Below, one piece after another: positions 17,331 to 25,825 of a stretch of DNA of 64,000 nt. The DNA comes from Belliella aquatica (GTDB lineage: Bacteria; Bacteroidota; Bacteroidia; Cytophagales; Cyclobacteriaceae): positions 1 through 64,000 of the forward strand of contig NZ_BMFD01000002.1 of assembly GCF_014637795.1 (NCBI RefSeq), written 5' to 3'. The notes under the pieces are model-generated. The model did not search any database and was not told the origin of the DNA. It saw nothing but the letters and a program-made list of their open reading frames with translations. The number at the start of each line of letters is the position of its first letter. The stretch's first letter is position 1. The translations under genes and the position numbers were made by a program.

Positions 17331-19318
17331 ATTTTTTTTGTTTCCAGCCAAGTATAAGCACGTCCCCAGCTTTCCCTAGCCAATTTTCTGATTTTCTGAA
17401 CTTCTTCATCTGGAACGTTATCCATTTTGTCTGTAGCCTCCAAATTATTATAATGAAAGGCATAAATCCTTGCTGCAAATTCATGTAAAGGCAAAGATGA
17501 TTCACCATATATTTCTCCATTTCCATAAACAGAAGGCTTGATATTTTGCCCCCAATCTTGGCGACCCTCGTTATTGGGATTAAGAAAATAGGCTCTGTAT
17601 TTTCCTTTTGGATCTTTATCAACACGAAGCAATGAAATGGCATGAAAACCAAGCATATCACCTTTCGAACTTGTGATAAATATCCCCACAGGATTCGGAT
17701 ATATTAGCCTGTGTCCTCCATTGTATTTTGGATGACACATGGCATAGAATACCTTGATAAATCCATCAAAATCTACAATTGCATTGAATAAATAATCATA
17801 AGCAGATGCAAAGCCAATTTGAATCCATTGCCCGTAAAGTGCAGGATTTACCCATTTATGTGGATCTTCTGCTCTTCCTGAGGCGTTGAGCATCATTTCA
17901 TTGTAGATTTTGTCTAGCATTGGAACCAAGGTTACCGATACGGCATCTAGGTTATGATCGAGATTTTGGACCAAACCTAAACCAACCTCTGATGCTTTGA
18001 TCTCTTGCGCTTCAAATCTAAAAGTAAGATCATTGTAAGTGGCAGCAGTCTGAACCATATTTATTAGTTTGGCAGGAGCGTGCTGACTCCACATACTAAT
18101 TCCACGGGCACTTTGACAAGTGGGGTTATTACCCTGACCGACGCCAAGAGGCTGTCCTAACACGCGGAATAATGCACCCATCAAATATTGTAGTGCACTC
18201 ACTTTCTCATGTGGTGTTTTTGTTGATTTTAAGATTCGCTCCTCTACCTCAGGGTGAATTGTGACAGTAAGCATATTTGCTAAACCAGACCGGACAGCTT
18301 CCCTTGAGAATATCCCTGATTCTAGCATTTTAGCAAGACCGTAAATACATTGTGCATTAAAGGGATGAATCGTCTTGAGAATCAAGGTTGAAATAAACTT
18401 TTCATATTCCCTCCACCTAGCAGTTCCTGCTTCTGTCAGTCCTAAGCAAAAAGGAACGAGATTTTTGTGCCCATTTTCTATTAGAAATAATATCAAAACG
18501 GGATGATATTGGCTTACTAACCCAAAGCTCAACATCGACTTACTCATCGCAATTGATTCTTCCTCTAATTGCTCTTTGGATAGTTTCTTTAAAGATATTT
18601 TATACTCTTGATAATTCGTATTGACAGTTTTTATCGTTGGTCGATAGATGCATCTTTGAAATTTTAGCAATCTTGAATCTAAGTCAACTGTAGGGTCCAA
18701 TTCAATTTTTTCTTTGACTAAAGCGATTATTTTTCGCTGTTTCTCTGTAACAACAGGTCTCTGCTCACAAATCAATGTAAGCTCTTCTACAAGTTTTTCT
18801 TTTACATTATCGAGTTTTGTTTTTTCAGAGATGAATTTAAACAAAGTATGCACTTTCTTCAATTCATGATCACTCATCACTAGTCGAGTTTCCTCCAAGG
18901 GCTCGTTGAAGACGAATTCCAAATTGGCTACAATAACTTCCTGAATGAAGTTTTCTGCATCATCTGAGCTACAGCCTTTTATTTTTATTTTTCCATTAGC
19001 AATAGCCAATAAGCGTAATTCACTTAAAATCTCTATCGTCGAGTTTGGGTGGCCACTTTTGAGTGTTCCATTCACCAAACTAGCAACTAACTTGGAAGGA
19101 TCAGCCCAAGGTGAGCCATCAAAAATACCCGCTTTGGATAATCCTCCTATATTTTGGAAAATGAAATCGAGGCCTTCTGTTGTATCAATAAGTAAATCTA
19201 TTTGGCCCATCATTTTCTGCGCCTTTTCGGGCCTAGTGAGTGCTGTCGCCTGACTAAAATCTTGTAATAGCTCTTCGAATTTTTGGTATGTATTGTCTGT
19301 AAGCACTTGATTATGCAT
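17324..19318 (-). CDS. Large protein with papain-like catalytic motifs, family unknown
   Basis: A 664-residue soluble protein I cannot place in a named family. Residues 1-370 are mostly alpha-helical. The C-terminal half carries a pattern like papain-fold enzymes: Gln395-x5-Cys401 (GQGNNPTCQSARG), the same spacing as papain Gln19-Cys25, then His559 in LGFHAISLLRV and Asn580 or Asn582 in FLNPNNEGRQDWG, which mimics papain's NSWGxxWG. This suggests a thiol protease, transpeptidase, cyclase or amidase. It is coupled by a 7-base overlap to the alanine-racemase-like gene. An ATP-grasp ligase lies 109 bases upstream, but a strong terminator hairpin sits between them. No signal peptide, so the action is cytosolic. 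The catalytic call is my inference from motif spacing. Confidence 0.75.
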   Translation of the reverse strand: MHNQVLTDNTYQKFEELLQDFSQATALTRPEKAQKMMGQIDLLIDTTEGLDFIFQNIGGLSKAGIFDGSPWADPSKLVASLVNGTLKSGHPNSTIEILSELRLLAIANGKIKIKGCSSDDAENFIQEVIVANLEFVFNEPLEETRLVMSDHELKKVHTLFKFISEKTKLDNVKEKLVEELTLICEQRPVVTEKQRKIIALVKEKIELDPTVDLDSRLLKFQRCIYRPTIKTVNTNYQEYKISLKKLSKEQLEEESIAMSKSMLSFGLVSQYHPVLILFLIENGHKNLVPFCLGLTEAGTARWREYEKFISTLILKTIHPFNAQCIYGLAKMLESGIFSREAVRSGLANMLTVTIHPEVEERILKSTKTPHEKVSALQYLMGALFRVLGQPLGVGQGNNPTCQSARGISMWSQHAPAKLINMVQTAATYNDLTFRFEAQEIKASEVGLGLVQNLDHNLDAVSVTLVPMLDKIYNEMMLNASGRAEDPHKWVNPALYGQWIQIGFASAYDYLFNAIVDFDGFIKVFYAMCHPKYNGGHRLIYPNPVGIFITSSKGDMLGFHAISLLRVDKDPKGKYRAYFLNPNNEGRQDWGQNIKPSVYGNGEIYGESSLPLHEFAARIYAFHYNNLEATDKMDNVPDEEVQKIRKLARESWGRAYTWLETKKIW

Positions 19319-19368
19319 AAAAAAGCAAAATTGATTATGATATTTATTCTTGTACTAGGTAAAATGAA

Positions 19369-19406
19369 AAAAATACAACCTTATTATTTGGGAAGGTTGT
19401 ATTTTT
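19369..19406 (-). terminator. Terminator or attenuator between the ATP-grasp and papain-like genes
   Basis: A perfect 14-base stem, AAAAATACAACCTT at 19369-19382 against AAGGTTGTATTTTT at 19393-19406, with a 10-base loop and a T run on the minus strand. It follows the ATP-grasp stop by about 20 bases. It should reduce or stop read-through into the 664-residue gene. Confidence 0.75.
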
Positions 19407-19427
19407 CAATTGACTCAAATCAAAGTG

Positions 19428-20648
19428 TTAATGATAAAAATCAACATTTTCATAATGTAAAAGAAGCTCCTTCATTCTGTCTGGATCTTCACCTTTGAAA
19501 TTCACAGTACCAAAATGATTACCAAAACCCTCTCGGCTATTGATTTTCTGATTGGTGTAAGGTGGAATCAAATTATGATCTAAGAAATAAGATTCTTCTT
19601 TCAATTCTTCAGGAATCTCAAGCTTATTAATCACATTCTTGTGAGGATAAATCATGACATTTCCGTAGAAATTTTTCGGTCTTGCATCCAAAGGAGGGAG
19701 GATCTCTTTCAACTCTTCTTCAGTCAAATTTGGATCATGACAAAGAACAAACGCACCTAGTGCATCAAAATCATAAGCTTTTGCAGCCAATTCTAAGATA
19801 TGTCCTCCTGGAATCCTACAGGCTACTTCCCCGAAGCTTAATTCATCATTTTCTGTCAAGAACCATTCTGGGTGAATCATACCATATTCAATACCAAAGA
19901 GATCAACCAATTTTTGCATCTCTTTCATGATCTTATCACGCTTAGAATTTAAATGATGTCCTTCAGGAATAAAGTTAGAATATCCAAGCTTTACGTATTC
20001 TGTGATATTGAGGAACCTTATTTTTCCTCCATGAATAAATGCTTCGCAAGAAAACTCTGTTCCCGGCAAATGACTCTCGGCCAAACAAGGAAAATCACTT
20101 TCCTGACATTTATCTTCAATGTCTTGCATAGATCTTAAAAGCCTATGTCCAACTGTTCCCGCAGAAGCAAATGGTTTGATATGAACCCAGCTGTCTTGTT
20201 CTCCATCTATTTGTAGATTGGCTTGGTTCAATCGTTTCATGAAATTTTTAACGCCTTCTTTATTATAAACTTCCTCAAAAAGACCAACCCGAAGACCACC
20301 AATCAAAGCTTTTCTTTTCATCATTGCTTTATTGCGGAACAAAAAGGCTCGGTTGAGAACGCGTGGGTCACCTCTGTAAATAGAGTTGAGCGCTCCAGCC
20401 CATTCTACAGTCTCTTCAAATAGAGGCACTGCAACGTCTACTTCAAAAGGTTTTAATTTTTCATATAAATCCAGAGAATTCGAAGTATCACTCCACTCAT
20501 CAAACTGGTAACTCACAAAAGGAATATTGTTCTCTTTTGCATATCCTTCAAAGTCAGGAAAGGAAACTACTACATAAGGTTTGTTGAGTTTTTGCATACT
20601 TTCTATCACAGGTAAACTCCAACCCATCAATGCAAAACACTTTGCCAT
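19428..20648 (-). CDS. ATP-grasp carboxylate-amine ligase
   Basis: A 406-residue ATP-grasp enzyme. Visible are the ATP-binding Lys158 in WVHIKPFASAGTVGH with its small-residue loop, Glu191 at the hinge (LAESHLPGTEFSCEAF), and the metal site Glu274/Arg278 in FGEVACRIPGGHI. The ExxxRxPGGH ending is the form seen in L-amino-acid ligases and related carboxylate-amine ligases, which join an acyl phosphate to an amine. The first 100 residues form the pre-ATP-grasp Rossmann-like domain (CFALMGWSLPVIESM). Downstream on the same strand lie the papain-like and racemase-like genes. Substrates are unknown. Confidence 0.88.
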   Translation of the reverse strand: MAKCFALMGWSLPVIESMQKLNKPYVVVSFPDFEGYAKENNIPFVSYQFDEWSDTSNSLDLYEKLKPFEVDVAVPLFEETVEWAGALNSIYRGDPRVLNRAFLFRNKAMMKRKALIGGLRVGLFEEVYNKEGVKNFMKRLNQANLQIDGEQDSWVHIKPFASAGTVGHRLLRSMQDIEDKCQESDFPCLAESHLPGTEFSCEAFIHGGKIRFLNITEYVKLGYSNFIPEGHHLNSKRDKIMKEMQKLVDLFGIEYGMIHPEWFLTENDELSFGEVACRIPGGHILELAAKAYDFDALGAFVLCHDPNLTEEELKEILPPLDARPKNFYGNVMIYPHKNVINKLEIPEELKEESYFLDHNLIPPYTNQKINSREGFGNHFGTVNFKGEDPDRMKELLLHYENVDFYH

Positions 20649-20880
20649 AATTATATATTTGTTTAGTTTATCAAAAATTTATAAATAATTTCCCTCAAAT
20701 ACGGCTCCAATAACATGTTTTCAGCATATTAATTAAAAAATTATTTATATATGAAAAGTATTTCGTCCTATAATTATAAATAAATAGTATCTGTCAGTAT
20801 AATTTAAGCTTTGGCATAATGTTCATATTGAATTTTTTCATTCTGATATTCGCACTAAAAAACTCTTTAAAACCTAAATT

Positions 20881-21370
20881 ATCTTAATCCCTTAATGGTA
20901 AAAAATTAAAACCATTTAGAAGTTAAGGGTCATTAAGAACAATCCTTAATTTTCTTAATGCCTTAATAGTAAAAATATTGAAGCGCTTAATTCCTTAATG
21001 GTAAAATAATAGAACCATTAAGAAGTTAAGGGTCATTAGGAAAAATCCTTAATTTTCTTAATTCCTTAATGGTAAAAATATTGAAGCGCTTAATTCCTTA
21101 ATTGTAAAGAAATAAGAACCATTAAGAAGTTAAGGGTCATTAGGAACAATCCTTAATTTTCTTAATGCCTTAATGGTAAAAATATTGAAGTGCTTAATTC
21201 CTTAATTGTAAAAAATAGAACCATTAAGAAGTTAAGGGTCATAAGAACAATCCTTAATTTTCTTAATGCCTTAATGGTAAAAATTTTGAAGCACTTAATT
21301 CCTTAATGGTAAAAAATAGAACCATTAAGAAGTTAAGGGTCATTATGAACAACTCTTAATTATCATAATT
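20881..21370. repeat. Tandem array of about 102-bp hairpin-rich repeats, left block
   Basis: Five near-identical units in tandem. The mark AGTTAAGGG occurs at 20921, 21024, 21128, 21230 and 21331, a period of 101-104 bases. Each unit contains two inverted repeats: CTTAATGGT with ACCATTAAG around a loop of about 10 A/T-rich bases, and CATTAAGA with TCTTAATG. No open frame crosses the units and there are no unique spacers, so it is not CRISPR. The array ends just before the GxxExxY gene and resumes after it. The stretch from 20649 to 20880 is AT-rich with no gene seen. Confidence 0.85.
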
Positions 21371-21468
21371 ACCTAATGGTTAATAATTTAAACAGGTAAA
21401 TAGTGAAGGAACTTTAAAAAGTATTGATTATTTTAAAGTTTTAATTGAATAACCAAAAGGAACTGATC

Positions 21469-21873
21469 ATGACTAAAAGAGAGGTGACCCAATTATCATA
21501 TGAAATTGTAGGTTGTGCAATCAAGGTTCATAAAGAGCTTGGCCCTGGACTGTTAGAGAGCGTCTACGAACACTGTTTAAAATACGAACTTTTAAAGAGC
21601 GGTTACGACGTCGCTCAGCAATTACGGGTTCCTGTTATTTATGATTCACTTGAAATGGAAATAAATTTGAGAGTGGATTTATTGGTTAACGATACTGTGG
21701 TTGTTGAATTGAAAGCAATTGAATACATCCTTCCTGTTCATGAAGCCCAATTAATGACCTACATGAAACTATTAAAAAAGCCACAAGGACTATTGATAAA
21801 CTTTTTTACCGATAATATTACAAAAACAAAGAGACCATTTGTTAACGAATACTTTTCTCTGCTGCCTGAGTAG
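21469..21873 (+). CDS. GxxExxY-family protein
   Basis: A 134-residue protein of the GxxExxY family, with the naming motif in GPGLLESVYEHCL (about 29-41). The later part, VDLLVNDTVVVELKAIE, has the Asp...Glu-x-Lys pattern of PD-(D/E)xK nuclease folds, which fits the PDDEXK-like proposals for this family. The ATG at 21469 is chosen over an upstream TTG at 21445 because family members start just before the conserved helix. The gene sits inside the 102-bp repeat array, with five units before it and two after. GxxExxY genes often occur in repeats or intervening sequences, so insertion into the array is likely. Function unknown. Confidence 0.88.
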   Translation: MTKREVTQLSYEIVGCAIKVHKELGPGLLESVYEHCLKYELLKSGYDVAQQLRVPVIYDSLEMEINLRVDLLVNDTVVVELKAIEYILPVHEAQLMTYMKLLKKPQGLLINFFTDNITKTKRPFVNEYFSLLPE

Positions 21874-21889
21874 ATGGTAAAAAAATAGG

Positions 21890-22110
21890 GACATTAAGAG
21901 CAATCCTTAATTTTCTTAATGCCTAAATGGTAAAAGATTTAAAAACCATTAAAAAGTTAAGGAACATTAATAGTACGCTTTAAAAACCTTATCGTGGAAA
22001 TAAAAACCCTTAATTACCTTAATTCCTTAATGGTAAAAAAATAAAAACCATTAAGAAGTTAAGGGTCATTAAGAGTACGCTTTAAAAACCTTAATTTCCT
22101 TAATTACTTA
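21890..22110. repeat. Tandem array of about 102-bp hairpin-rich repeats, right block
   Basis: Two more units of the same repeat follow the GxxExxY stop, with the AGTTAAGG mark at 21955 and 22057 (102 bases apart). They share the hairpin pair ATGGT/ACCAT but differ in the middle, where TAGTACGCTTTAAAAACCTT replaces the left-block sequence. The right block is therefore a diverged part of the same array. Confidence 0.75.
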
Positions 22111-22162
22111 TTGGTAAAACATTAAAGCGTTTAATAAACTTAGTTTCTCAATAATTTACTTC

Positions 22163-22999
22163 CTATTCTTTTGATTCTCTGAATTCTCCAGGACTTAGAC
22201 CAACAGCTTTTTTGAAAAATTTACTAAACTGAGAATATTCTTCATAGCCCAAATCATATCCTATGGATTTTATAGGCATGTCTGTGAATAGCAAAAGTCT
22301 CTTGGCTTCAGTCACTATCCTTTCATGAATTATTTGGAGAGGAGAAGTTTTACTTATCTTGGAAAACACATTAGACAATGTTTTGGGAGATTTGAATAGC
22401 AATTCAGCATATTCAGCCACTGTTTTTTTCTCCTTAAAATGTTCCTCAACCAAAACATTGAAAGACCTTATCAGGTCGATTTCGTCTTGCTTGCCTGAAC
22501 TTTTGAGTAATTGCCTTCTTCCAAGTCTTGTCAGGCGAATGATAAATCGCTTCAATAATATGCGAAGCATTTCTTCCTGATTAGAATCATGAATAATAAA
22601 TTCCTGTTGTAAGACATGAATTAGCATGCTGAGTTTTTCTTTTTCATCACTATCAAGCTGAAGGATCGCCGTGGGGTCTGACCCAAAAAAGAGTAATCCA
22701 TTGCAGGACACTTCTTGATCATATGTATGAATACAATAAAATTCCCGATTGAAAAATAGAGCCACCAATTCAGTACGATCGGAGATTAACATTACCTCCT
22801 GATTATAATTAGTACAGGCAATCTGATTGGGCATCAGGCTAATTGGCAAGTGATTTACTTTCATTTTCACTTCCTTGCTTCCTTGATTCCAAAAAAACTT
22901 CAAATCCTTAGTGGCAGTTTCCAATGCAGCTGAGATATTATTGCCGGAAACAAGCGTAAATGATGACCCAATTTTTTTTTCTGAGTAGGTGTAATGCAT
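22163..22999 (-). CDS. AraC-family transcriptional regulator
   Basis: A 278-residue regulator from the ATG at 22999. The N-terminal about 165 residues are a cupin-like sensing part. The C-terminal AraC DNA-binding domain has two helix-turn-helix motifs (VAEYAELLFKSPKTLSNVF and IKSIGYDLGYEEYSQFSKFF) and the closing GLSPGEFRES. An upstream ATG at 23032 would run through the terminator hairpin of the preceding gene, so the downstream start is preferred. It lies after the AhpD-like gene on the same strand and may control that gene or the divergent hydrolase-OsmC operon. Confidence 0.9.
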   Translation of the reverse strand: MHYTYSEKKIGSSFTLVSGNNISAALETATKDLKFFWNQGSKEVKMKVNHLPISLMPNQIACTNYNQEVMLISDRTELVALFFNREFYCIHTYDQEVSCNGLLFFGSDPTAILQLDSDEKEKLSMLIHVLQQEFIIHDSNQEEMLRILLKRFIIRLTRLGRRQLLKSSGKQDEIDLIRSFNVLVEEHFKEKKTVAEYAELLFKSPKTLSNVFSKISKTSPLQIIHERIVTEAKRLLLFTDMPIKSIGYDLGYEEYSQFSKFFKKAVGLSPGEFRESKE

Positions 23000-23018
23000 C
23001 TTTTCGTCTTTTAAAACA

Positions 23019-23045
23019 AAAGCCAATCCCAAAGGGAATGGCTTT
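23019..23045 (-). terminator. Terminator after the AhpD-like gene
   Basis: AAAGCCAATCCC (23019-23030) and GGGAATGGCTTT (23034-23045) pair with one mismatch around a 3-base loop, with TTTTGTTTT following on the minus strand. It separates the AhpD-like gene from the AraC gene and helps fix the AraC start. Confidence 0.6.
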
Positions 23046-23070
23046 ATGTCACTTAATATAAGCAGATATA

Positions 23071-23616
23071 TTATAATTTCGGAGCTTCTGGAAAATCTAC
23101 TGGAATATCAGTCGCATTATGTAGGAAATTGGTAATCGTTTTTTCACCTACATTTACAATCAGGTCTACAAAGTTTTCTTTGTTATATCCCGCAGCATAG
23201 AATTTATCAAGTGTTTCATCACTTACCTTTCCTTTATTTTCAGCAATCTCCTTTGCAGTTTTCACTAAAGCATCGAATCTTGCGTCAAAAGGTGCTGTAC
23301 CCTTTCTTAAGGAAATAATTTGTTCATCTGTGAAGCCATTCATTTTGCCGATAGCTGTATGTGCAGCTTGGCAATATGAACATCCGTTGACTTGTGAAAC
23401 AACAAGGTTGATCACTTCTTTCTCTTTATTGTTAAAGCTCGTTTTACCATTGGCAAATGTCGTGTATCGCTCTAAGGCATTTTCAGAAAGCGCATAAGTA
23501 GCATAAATGTTAGGAACCATTCCTACTTTTTCTTTGATGGCCGAAAGGATAGAACGATTTTTGTCTGATACATTTTCCAATGTTGGCACTTCGAATCTCT
23601 TTGTTTTAGTAGTCAT
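23071..23616 (-). CDS. AhpD-like carboxymuconolactone decarboxylase family protein
   Basis: A 181-residue all-helical protein with the AhpD-type active site: Cys79-x2-Cys82 and His86 in GCSYCQAAH, preceded by a Glu in FNNKEKEVINL. Such proteins act as thiol-dependent peroxidase or reductase partners in oxidative stress. The AraC gene follows on the same strand and the bifunctional hydrolase-OsmC gene diverges upstream, which together suggest a peroxide-stress locus. A 26-base box upstream resembles that in front of the SDR operon at 47852. Confidence 0.92.
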   Translation of the reverse strand: MTTKTKRFEVPTLENVSDKNRSILSAIKEKVGMVPNIYATYALSENALERYTTFANGKTSFNNKEKEVINLVVSQVNGCSYCQAAHTAIGKMNGFTDEQIISLRKGTAPFDARFDALVKTAKEIAENKGKVSDETLDKFYAAGYNKENFVDLIVNVGEKTITNFLHNATDIPVDFPEAPKL

Positions 23617-23634
23617 AATAATTTTTTGTTTTAA

Positions 23635-23660
23635 TGATGTGACAAAGTTGGCGGGAAATT
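23635..23660 (-). promoter_or_regulatory. Upstream box shared with the SDR operon
   Basis: The 26 bases here match 47875-47900 at about 19 positions (common core ACAAAG, TGG, GAA), and both lie 18-22 bases before a start codon. On the minus strand the core reads CTTTGT, close to a Bacteroidota -7 box. Both downstream units also contain an AraC gene. Confidence 0.35.
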
Positions 23661-23816
23661 GGCTCGGTTAAAATGGTAATAGCTCCCGTATATATGTCAA
23701 TTCTTCCCGAAAGCTTATTAGTATTCAAATTTGCAAAATCGCAATCACATGCCTTGTCAGCTTGGCGACATAATTAGGGAAATGATTCAATTATCTTCAA
23801 ATTCAAATCTTTTACT

Positions 23817-25022
23817 ATGAAAATTGAACACGTAAATTTTAAAAACTCCAAGGGTCAAACCCTTTCTGGAAGACTTTATCTTCCTTTGGACAATCCCCCA
23901 AGGTTTTATGCACTTTTTGCACATTGCTTTACCTGTTCTCAGAATTTCAAGGCAGTTAGCAATATCAGCAACACACTTTCCCAATGCGGGGTAGCAGTGC
24001 TTAGTTTTGATTTTACTGGTCTTGGCACCTCAGAAGGAGAATTTGAGGACACAGGATTTTCTTCCAATGTTTCGGATCTGATTTCAGCGGCTGATTTTTT
24101 GGAGAAAAATTATGCATCACCAAAACTCCTAATTGGCCATTCTTTGGGAGGCGCTGCCGTGATTTTCGCAGCAGAAAATCTAGAAAATGTGAAAGCTATT
24201 GTTACAATTGGCGCACCTTCCGAGCCGAAACATGTGCAGCATCTATTTGAGGGAGATTTGGAAATTATTAAAAAGGAAGGAAAAGCAAAAGTGAATATTG
24301 GAGGGCGTCCCTTTTATATAAGCAATGAATTTATGGAGGATTTAGAATCCAAAAACCTTTCAGAAGTTCTTTCAAGATTGAGAAAAGCAGTTTTGATCAT
24401 GCATGCTCCACAAGATCAAATCGTAGCTATATCTAATGCAGCTCAATTATATCAAAACGCTCACCATCCAAAGAGCTTTATCAGTCTTGACAAAGCAGAT
24501 CATCTTCTTTCTGATGAAACAGAAAGCCGATATGCGGGGGAAATGATTAGTGTTTGGGCTAAAAAATACCTACCAACATTGATCAAAGAAAATGATACAG
24601 ATGGTCATCAGGTTAAAGTCAGGCTATTTGGGAAAAGCTTTACATCCGAAATCCTCACACCATATCACCACCTTTTAGCAGATGAACCTAAATCGGTGGG
24701 TGGCGAAAATCTAGGGCCAACACCTTACGACCTTTTAATGGCAGCATTGGGAACTTGTACAGTAATGACATTAAAGATGTATGCAGAACGAAAAGGCTGG
24801 GATCTGGATGAAATCATGGTTTTTATGAATCATGATAAGGTGCACAAGGAAGACAGTCAAAATCCAGATAAAGCAGGTGCTAAAGTGAGTAGGTTTACGC
24901 GCAAACTTAAAATCACCGGAGAACTTTCAGATGAAATGAAAACCAAGCTTTTGGAAATAGCCGATAAATGTCCTGTCCACAGGACTCTGCATGAAGAAAT
25001 CCGTGTAGAAACTTCTTTTTAA
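23817..25022 (+). CDS. Bifunctional alpha/beta hydrolase and OsmC-family protein
   Basis: A 401-residue fusion. Residues about 1-250 form an alpha/beta hydrolase with the nucleophile elbow GHSLGGAA, an oxyanion region at FAHCFTCSQNF and a catalytic His in KADHLL. Residues about 265-401 form an OsmC/Ohr domain with the two redox Cys, in ALGTCTVMTL and DKCPVHRTL. OsmC proteins reduce organic hydroperoxides with a thiol. The fusion is a known architecture in several bacteria; the hydrolase may free an acyl peroxide for the OsmC part, which is inference. It starts an operon with the flavodoxin-type gene 17 bases downstream. Confidence 0.93.
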   Translation: MKIEHVNFKNSKGQTLSGRLYLPLDNPPRFYALFAHCFTCSQNFKAVSNISNTLSQCGVAVLSFDFTGLGTSEGEFEDTGFSSNVSDLISAADFLEKNYASPKLLIGHSLGGAAVIFAAENLENVKAIVTIGAPSEPKHVQHLFEGDLEIIKKEGKAKVNIGGRPFYISNEFMEDLESKNLSEVLSRLRKAVLIMHAPQDQIVAISNAAQLYQNAHHPKSFISLDKADHLLSDETESRYAGEMISVWAKKYLPTLIKENDTDGHQVKVRLFGKSFTSEILTPYHHLLADEPKSVGGENLGPTPYDLLMAALGTCTVMTLKMYAERKGWDLDEIMVFMNHDKVHKEDSQNPDKAGAKVSRFTRKLKITGELSDEMKTKLLEIADKCPVHRTLHEEIRVETSF

Positions 25023-25039
25023 CCAAAAATCAAACAAAG

Positions 25040-25783
25040 ATGAAATTTAACCTCAACAGTATTCAAGAAAAATGGAATAGAGAAAATCCCTATGATTTTT
25101 CGGGTCTCAAGGCAGTATTCATCAACTGTACTTTGAAGAAATCGCCTTCTCTTTCACACACAGAGGGTCTAATGTCCATGTCCCAAACGATCATGGAAGC
25201 CAATGGAGTCAAAACTAAAATGATCAGAGCCGTGGATCATACAATCGCGTATGGTGTACAGCCCGACATGACTGAGCACGGCTGGGAAAAAGATGAATGG
25301 CCAGCAATTCAAGAAAAGGTTATGGATGCCAATATTCTGGTTATAGGAACTCCAATCTGGTTGGGTGAAAAATCCTCCATAGCTACGAAAGTTATTGAAC
25401 GTTTATATGGGTTTTCTGGAAAACTTAACGATAAAGGCCAATCAGCCTACTACGGAAGGGCAGCTGGCTGCTTAATAACTGGAAATGAGGATGGAATTAA
25501 ACATTGTTCTATGAACCTATTGTACAGCCTTCAACATTTAGGATATTCCATCCCACCTCAAGCAGATGCAGGATGGATCGGTGAAGCAGGACCTGGACCA
25601 AGTTACTTAGATAAAAATAGCGGGGGTTTAGAAAATGATTTCACTACCCGTAACACGACTTATATGACTTGGAATTTGATGCATTTGGCTAGATTACTGA
25701 AGGGTGAGTTTCCTGCTTATGGGAATATCAGAAATGAATGGGATGAAAGTAATCATGAGCACCCCAATCCTGAATATAGATAG
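25040..25783 (+). CDS. NAD(P)H-dependent flavodoxin-family oxidoreductase
   Basis: A 247-residue flavodoxin-fold protein. The FMN phosphate loop region is at INCTLKKSPSLSHTEGL, and the second loop is at LVIGTPIWLGEKSSIATKVI, typical of NADPH-dependent FMN reductases. The C-terminal extension is longer than in the smallest members. It is co-transcribed with the hydrolase-OsmC gene, so a role in reducing quinones or supplying electrons during oxidative stress is plausible. Substrate not known. Confidence 0.88.
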   Translation: MKFNLNSIQEKWNRENPYDFSGLKAVFINCTLKKSPSLSHTEGLMSMSQTIMEANGVKTKMIRAVDHTIAYGVQPDMTEHGWEKDEWPAIQEKVMDANILVIGTPIWLGEKSSIATKVIERLYGFSGKLNDKGQSAYYGRAAGCLITGNEDGIKHCSMNLLYSLQHLGYSIPPQADAGWIGEAGPGPSYLDKNSGGLENDFTTRNTTYMTWNLMHLARLLKGEFPAYGNIRNEWDESNHEHPNPEYR

Positions 25784-25825
25784 GATAAACAGTTTTAAAA
25801 CATCAATTTACAAAATGCGATATCA

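Noticed and set aside
20881-22130. CRISPR array
   Set aside because: Units are contiguous repeats of about 102 bases with no unique spacers and no cas genes nearby.
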